Source of the DNA: Planococcus citri
Lineage: Eukaryota; Arthropoda; Insecta; Hemiptera; Pseudococcidae
DNA length: 64,000 bases
Assembly (NCBI RefSeq): GCF_950023065.1
Contig: NC_088678.1
Span: 43,080,580 to 43,144,579, forward strand
Reading direction: 5' to 3'
In this document: piece after piece, positions 57,305-64,000 of the stretch
Numbering within the stretch: position 1 is the stretch's first letter
How the letters are laid out: every line of letters starts with the position of its first letter
Made by a program: the position numbers and the translations under genes
Notes under the pieces: model-generated
The model's database searches: none
Seen by the model: the letters and a program-made list of their open reading frames with translations, nothing else
What the model was told of the DNA's origin: nothing

Positions 57305-60300
57305 GTAAGTGTTGCTTTTAAGTACAATGTATTATTAAGTTGAACTTCTCGAGTACTCGTGCTCCAGGAAGTAGTTAATTGGAACTTCATTCCATGTGCA
57401 TTTTCGTCTCTAATGAAGCTATGTTTACATTTATTTTTATGTAAACATTATACGAGAGCTATTGATATCGCGGAAAATCCTCATTTCCGTTAATACCTCG
57501 CGATAAGTAATGTTGTTGTTGCTGAGTCGCAATAATTATTTAAATAATCGCGTTTCCCAATTTAAAAATCAACGTGTTCCAAGTCTACGAAGAAGTCATA
57601 AAAAAACACTCGTTGAGTTTTCACAGTGTTTTGCAAACATGAACGTAAATGAAATGATTGTGTCCATGCAAGTTGTGACATGTTCATTATGAATGTTTTG
57701 ATTCGCGTTTTTCGCGAGTAATTATTTTTTGTTAGGTAAATAGGTCGAAGATGGATAGAGACGAGAAAGGCTAACCAAACAAATTATCATGCTCGTATGT
57801 AAATAAACGAATGTGTACTTTGTACTGTTTAAAAGACGTATTGTTGGAGATGAAAGGTTTTTGTTTTATTTAAATACCCACCCGAAGAGTTTTTAGTTCT
57901 GCCTAGATAAAAGATCGCAGTATAGGCTGTCCTTTTAATGATCTTTGCAAAATTGGTCTCAGAATAATATTTTGAGACTGCGATGTTGTTTCATTTCGTA
58001 TCTTATCTCTTTAGTATTCATCTTCTTGAAGATAATCTCGTTGTCAAAAATTACCCATATGACTCATTACGTAATTGTAATCACATTCGAATTAGAATTT
58101 ATTCGGGTTATTCTAGCAGTAATCGTTATAAAAGTACGTAATGTTGACTATTTCAGTCTGGTTGCAATTTGCAATGAATTCCGTCTTGTTTCACGTTACA
58201 TATAAATGACGCAAGATATTAGAATCGTTGAAAATATCACCATTAACAATCACACCATTTAATATGTTACTCGATGAGCATTACGAAATACCTACTTAAT
58301 TTGTCTGGTTTATCGTTAATAGGAACTTTAATAGTAGCGTACAACAAGACGTCGAACATAGCTACACGAACGAAGGAAATTATACTCGAATCTGAACGCC
58401 TTATAATTATCGAAGATTCAACTTACAAAATATAGGTAGGTACATAGTCGAGTAGCAGCGAGTCTCTTTGTACAGTTTATGCAAACACTTGACTTGATGT
58501 TGACGTGTGTGGCACAATAGTAACCGAATTATTGGCAGATATCGATCGTTTGAAAATTTTTTCCATATTCCAGCATAACACGGTACGATTGCCGGAACAG
58601 TGACCTTTCTTTTGCCATGGTAACCTTCGAGGACAACGTACTCTAATATAGTGAGCCTTATTGCAATCCTAGGCTGTTACCCCCGAATTTGAAATCGAAT
58701 CGTGTACGAGCGTGTGCACTGTGCACTGTAATCCGATGAAAATATTCTAACCACGAAACTCAACTTCTAAAAAAAAAAAAAAAAAAGTACGAGTACATCT
58801 CCCGCAGGAAGCAAACCGGTCGTGCCCACGACAAATCGGTTCAAGCTAACGGGACAATTGGCGTGACAACAGAATCCACCGAACGACTTCTTAAATGATT
58901 TTACCGGTGCCGTACAAAATTTATAACTCACGGATGAACGACGATGACGATGTGGGCTCCGCTCCGATCTCCGATTCCGAAATACAATCAAAACATACTT
59001 AAGCTTTCACTCGAAGTCGACGATGACGGCGACGACTGAAGACCGATGCTCGCCATTAAATGTATTAATTTCTTGTTTTTATTTATTCCACTCGTTAATG
59101 CTGCGTGATTTACGAGCTGGCGGATTTTTTTAGTCGTGCCGCCGAATGTCATATTTCAATGTATTTCTTCTTTCGTGTGTATATAACGTAAGTAAGTGTA
59201 TGCTCAGAGTACATTCAGGTTGGCTGTGTGTGTGTTGGTTCATGCAGGTTGCTTCTGTGACTGAAATTCTTCAAATTTTACACGTTTTTTGAAGGTGCTT
59301 GTGAAGCAGTGCCAGCTGACGAGACGTTATATTAATCAGTGTCCCTGTCATTCATTCTTTTACCTGAATTTTAATTTTCTAACCAGCAAGCCCATTAATG
59401 AATGTTTATTGTTCAGTATTCTGTTTTTCGATAAGGAAGATGGGAATTGTAGTATAATTAGTTGAAAAATGAAAGGTTATCAATTACGTATTATTCTTAA
59501 CCCTGCGTTACTCGCACCATATGGGAACGGCAGGTATTGAATCTTTACCCAAGAGGTGAAATACTTCTGCATTTTATAGCGTTCACTGAGAATTTCTCAA
59601 ATTTCAACTCTATTCCGGATCATTCCATGTCAATTCGACCAAAAAAATGTGATTTTTGGGGAGGTGATGGGGGCCTTGAATAAGGCCCAATCTAAAATCT
59701 GACGTCATATTCGTGTTCAGCGTCACCAAAAACGTATAATTCGATATATCACATGCCCCAGATTTTTTTTTGAAAGTTTGACCCAAATTTGGAGGAGGAG
59801 GTGCTCCCCTTCCACTAAAAGATCCCATCTCGAAAATTGATTATTTCAAAAAAGCATCAGAAGGTACATCTATGAACATTTTTTCAAAATTTTAAATGGT
59901 TGCTCCCTCTTACAGCGCCGTTTTGAAATTTGAACTTTAAATTTAAAAGTTCAACTTTCAACTTTGAAAATTTCAAAATTCTTGAAAAATTCAAAATGCA
60001 ATACCCTTTTGAACTGTGAAATCAGTTTTTATCAAAGTATCATAGCTTTGGAGGTATGCGCTGCTGAAGTTGACCGAGTAGGTACCTCGAGGCATTGTGA
60101 AAATAATTGAAGCGCCCCCCTCCACCTGCCCCTTGAGGGGGCTGGGACCAAACTGTTTGCGGGTTTTTTACTTATCGGGTGGGTAGACATTGTAAAAAAA
60201 AAAATTGAGCGAAATCGAAGGACACGACTCAAAAACGTTGGTCGAATTGAGGTGGAATGACCTTCCAATATTTATTGATATTGACCCAATTTCCCATCTG

Positions 60301-63300
60301 CAAGTTTCAGTCTTCAATCCTGAGTGGTTCTTGAGTAATGATTCAAAAATAGGAAGCAGTTTTGATTTGACCAATTGGTCCTTTTGGCAAAAAATCAAAC
60401 GCAACTACCAAAAATTAATCAAATATTCTAAAAAATTGAATGATATTTTGTCAGAAGTGCAGAAATTAGGCCTATTATAAAAATAAAATTATTGAAATTT
60501 ACATAAATTTATGAAAAATTGACATACTTAATTAGGCGAAATTTCGAAAAAAAAAAAATGTTTAAAAAGTTGTTTAAATGCTATAAAATTGTTTAAATTG
60601 GCTAAAAATTGATGAAACATTGAGAAAATATTCAAATATCGAAATGAAATGAATCGTGAAAAAAATACTTGAAGCATAATGAAAACTGTAAAATTATCAT
60701 ACTCGTAAGTATGTAGAAATCACTTGAAACTTACTCTAAATTGATAGAATTTCAGTGATAATATTTTCATCAACTCTGAAATTGTGAAAAATCTCGACAT
60801 AATAAAAATAAATATCACCCATTAAAAATTTCAAACCTGCATAATTTTCAAAAAAAAAAGTCCAAATGTGAAAATTTGGTCATCCAAAAATCATCAGAAG
60901 GTCATCTTTTTTCATTTTTTTAGTATAATAGACACCGTGATGCTGTTTCCAAAAAATTGCTTCTGATGGAGAGATTTAGGAAACCGGTTTATATATACAT
61001 ATGAAAAAAAGTGAAGCTTTTCTCAAGCAAATTAAAAGCTCAGCTGTTCGAGAAAAAAATTTTTATTGATGTTTAATTGAATGTTCATTGCGGACCAGTG
61101 GATCATGCACAAAACCGTGGATCTTTAAATTTTCTACCAGTAAAGTTTGCTATTTTCCATTTCTAGAGAGGAAGAGGGAGGGAGATGAACAATTTCAAAT
61201 CATCATTTTGCTTTTCTCAGATTTTTACTGGGAGGAGAAGGAAAGGGACGTGGTGAAGGAAGTAGGTGTAATTTTCGACTTTGTATACTGTTACTCTTGT
61301 TTTTATGCAGTGTATAAGTGTTTTTATATGGCCTATGTGTATTTGTATTTCAATTCTCTCATTATTTTCCCCAGAAAATAGATGTTTAAAATTTACTGCT
61401 ATTATTTATCTTACAAGTGTTGCAATTTTCGTAAATTATCGTAATTTACTGCGATTCAGGGTGAATTTCCACGAGAATTTATGTAAAAATTTACCACGTG
61501 GTACTGTTAAATTTTCATTTTGAAAAATCCAGCAGTCTCTAAAATGTAAGATAATTTAATAGGAAATCGTGAAAAAGGTCTAGGAATTCCACAATGTTTC
61601 TGACAAGGTTCCCATAGTGAATTACAATAAGTTTCCGAATTTTAATTATTTTAGTTATGCGCCATCTTTGAGAATTGTTTAATAAAAGGTACGAAAAGTC
61701 GAGAAATTTTTCGACGTGAGAGACTTTATACACTTGCTTTCATCATTATTATCTTCATAATGTACAATTGTACATTGTTGGAACAAATTACTTGTCACTT
61801 GATAAATTTTAAATTAAACTAAATTAGAATGTCGTAAATTTGTTATCTGTTTCATGTTACTGTATCAAGTTTCACGCTGATAAAGAATAATTCACAAAAC
61901 GTCTTAAACTTTTAGAAAACAAATTTAAACCTTTTACGATGCTCTATAGGTCTCTTTTTAGATAGATGACACGAATCCAACGCTATGATCATTTTCAAGG
62001 TCATTCTAATGAAAACCTAATTTTCTTTTCTAGTTTCATTTGGTTGAAATTTGAAAATGTTCGTATACTTGCATTGTTTAAGAAAAGTTCAATAATTTCT
62101 GATTGGCCTTTCAAGTGTTGATAACGGTTCTCGAATTTGAGCTCATCAGTGTTGAAAAATGACAAAAAAAATTCAAACGTGGTATCATTACACGTGCTTG
62201 TTTCCGGGAAGTTGTCGATTCGTAAATTGATAATAATTTTTAATTAATGAAAAAAGTATATGTACATCAATATCGACAAACAGTGAACGTAAACACGTTA
62301 TTGTTATAATTTTTCGACACGTAAACTTGACAACATCGGCTACCGTCGACCAATTGATAATTTTCAGTAATTTGTTCGACGATTAGGGAATGATTATTGG
62401 TCATTTACCGTTATTTTCGCTACAGCTACGTTATTGGATGTCTTCACTAATGTGGTCGTGGTAGATTGCTACTGTGTGTTATTTTGTGTTACCGCAAATT
62501 GTCCGAGACTTGGGTTATTAAGAGAAAAAATTTCCTTAAGGAATGGTATTTTTTAATGATCGCTATTCTATTCATTTTATACTTTGCTGCGCATACCTAA
62601 TGATTTCGTTTGTCCTTATAAACTTCATTCTAACGCATTCTAATCGAGGCGAATGTTTGTGTTGTTCGCTGAAATGTACATTTTTAAAAAATAATTTCCA
62701 GTCGTATCTCTTTTGAAAAATATCCTCGAGAGAAAATGGAAATCTGTAGTTGAAATTAAACACGTGTAAATGACGCGAGTTGAAAAAATATACCCTTCGG
62801 GTACCTTTTTTTCTCTCTTTCACACAAAACACTCGAAACTATACTCAAGCGGTCTTTTACGAAATTATCTATTTTTAAATGCCTCCAAGAGGAAGTTATT
62901 GATGGACAGTTTTCAATTCCGAAACACGAATGACAAAGAAAATAAATCTCGTAGAAAAGAAAATATCGAGTGTTGACGAGGGATGGCGATGAATGCGGTG
63001 CATTTCGTATGTCTCACTCATAGTCTCTCTCTGGTACGATATCTTACGGTGTCGTTTTAACCCTATGCATTCAATCGTTCATTAACCCTTTTGAAAAAAA
63101 AAAAATGTGGGTGTTAATGTAAAATATACCTATTAAATTTCTCTCTACATGTATTTTTTCACAGTTTCTTTTATCTTGCACTTTGAAGGGAAAAAAATGA
63201 TAGGTTGGCGCATGTGGAATTATCTTCAGCATCTGGCATAACAAATATTCGTATATATTCGCCGAACTCTTCTCGATTTGTTGGAAAGATTGCACCGAAC

Positions 63301-64000
63301 GATAATTCGTTCTCGTTCGATGATATGATCGGTGAGCATGGAAACGTAGGAAAAAAATTACCAACGGTATCGGTCAACTGAGACATACGAGATTGAGATC
63401 GTTGCAGACGCATCATTAGAAAGCGAAAATTCATCGCGAAGGCGCTTATTGTTGTGTTTGTTACTGTGATTTCTGTATGAAATATAAGTATTACAATCGA
63501 CTGTAATTAGATGAGCTTCCAGATGAAAAAAAAAAAAGGTTACATATTGCGAGCTATACGAAGCCGACATTCTGGATTAATGCGAACCCATCTGATAGAT
63601 AAATTGGTTAATTTACGCGATAACGCTGTGAAGTATATTAACGCCAACCAACCGGTTACCGCGCATGTTCACCTATAAACCAGAGATGGACGAAGTGTGA
63701 AAAATTCAACAATTTAGACGAAACAATGATCCGTGGGTGATTTTGATGAACTTCTGTGAGATGAAATTCGGGCTAAGTGATTGTACGAGTAAATGAGACC
63801 TGGATGAAGATACTCGTACATTTTATTTTCTCTCGTTGAGGAAATTTGGATCAGCTTGAAGCTTGAAAATTTCTTTTACTTTTTCTCCCATTTCTAAAGT
63901 AATTATCTCATTGTCAGGTGAGAAAATCACGCCAAGAAATTTTCAGAAGCCCCCCCTCTCCCCGAAAAGTAAGTGGTGCCAGTGAACTACGATCTTATAA
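57305..64000. other. Right-hand region without recognised genes
   Basis: AT-rich, with many TAGGTA words and short A or T runs. I inspected the frames of 60-97 codons on both strands and none resembles a protein I know. It may be intron or 5' flank of a gene to the right. Confidence 0.4.
59621..60260. mobile_element. Inverted-repeat element related to the one at 49771-50322
   Basis: CATTCCATGTCAATTCGACC at 59621-59640 pairs with the reverse complement of 60240-60260 (near TCATTCCACCTCAATTCGACC) with few mismatches. The ends resemble the furry-intron element (TAATTCATGTCAAATTAGC), suggesting one family. The interior is non-coding. Confidence 0.4.

Overview
The window is eukaryotic nuclear DNA, AT-rich, with short GT-AG introns and many small mobile-element relics. 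Its four host genes are all recognisable as animal genes, and furry is closest to the insect form as I remember it, so an insect is the best fit. The style (AT-rich, abundant GTAGGTA/CTACCTAC words, a MULE fragment of a kind I associate with aphids and other Hemiptera) would suit a hemipteran such as a scale insect or mealybug, but that is only a guess.

Left part (1-14947, minus strand): one very large Ty3/Gypsy-type LTR retroelement that runs off the left edge. Read on the minus strand it has a 490-bp LTR (14947-14458), a primer-binding site of tRNA-Lys type, gag, a GGGAAAC -1 frameshift site, a giant pol, a small unidentified ORF3, and a two-frame ORF4. Pol has a degenerate SGNH-like N-terminal domain, a protease, RT, a decayed ancestral RNase H, and an integrase that carries a second, intact RNase H between its catalytic core and its GPY/F module. 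ORF4 has a RING-H2-like finger, a Q/A-rich linker and a second SGNH-like domain. No second LTR is visible, so the element is longer than 14.9 kb. This is the most unusual object in the window.

Middle part (14948-37522): no recognisable host exon. It holds a 920-bp TA-flanked MITE, a MULE transposase remnant bounded by inverted arrays of a 33-bp repeat, a 311-bp tandem repeat array with an inverted neighbour copy, and a good deal of AT-rich sequence with nothing I can name.

Right part (37523-56577): four host genes. First is the C-terminal half of furry (plus strand, about 29 constitutive exons plus one candidate microexon, about 1690 codons). Next is Mtch2, a mitochondrial outer-membrane carrier-like insertase (minus), convergent with furry. 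Then comes a CMC1-type twin CX9C mitochondrial protein (plus), divergent from Mtch2. Last is an OCIAD1-type OCIA-domain protein (minus), convergent with CMC1. The last three are all linked to mitochondria or endosomes and are closely packed. Several MITE-like insertions sit in furry introns. The missing N-terminal half of furry must lie left of 37523, probably beyond the window, which would place the retroelement antisense in or upstream of a furry intron. From 56.6 to 64 kb I see no protein-coding gene, only a palindromic NRF-1/Ewg-like promoter motif, a possible non-coding first exon and repeats.
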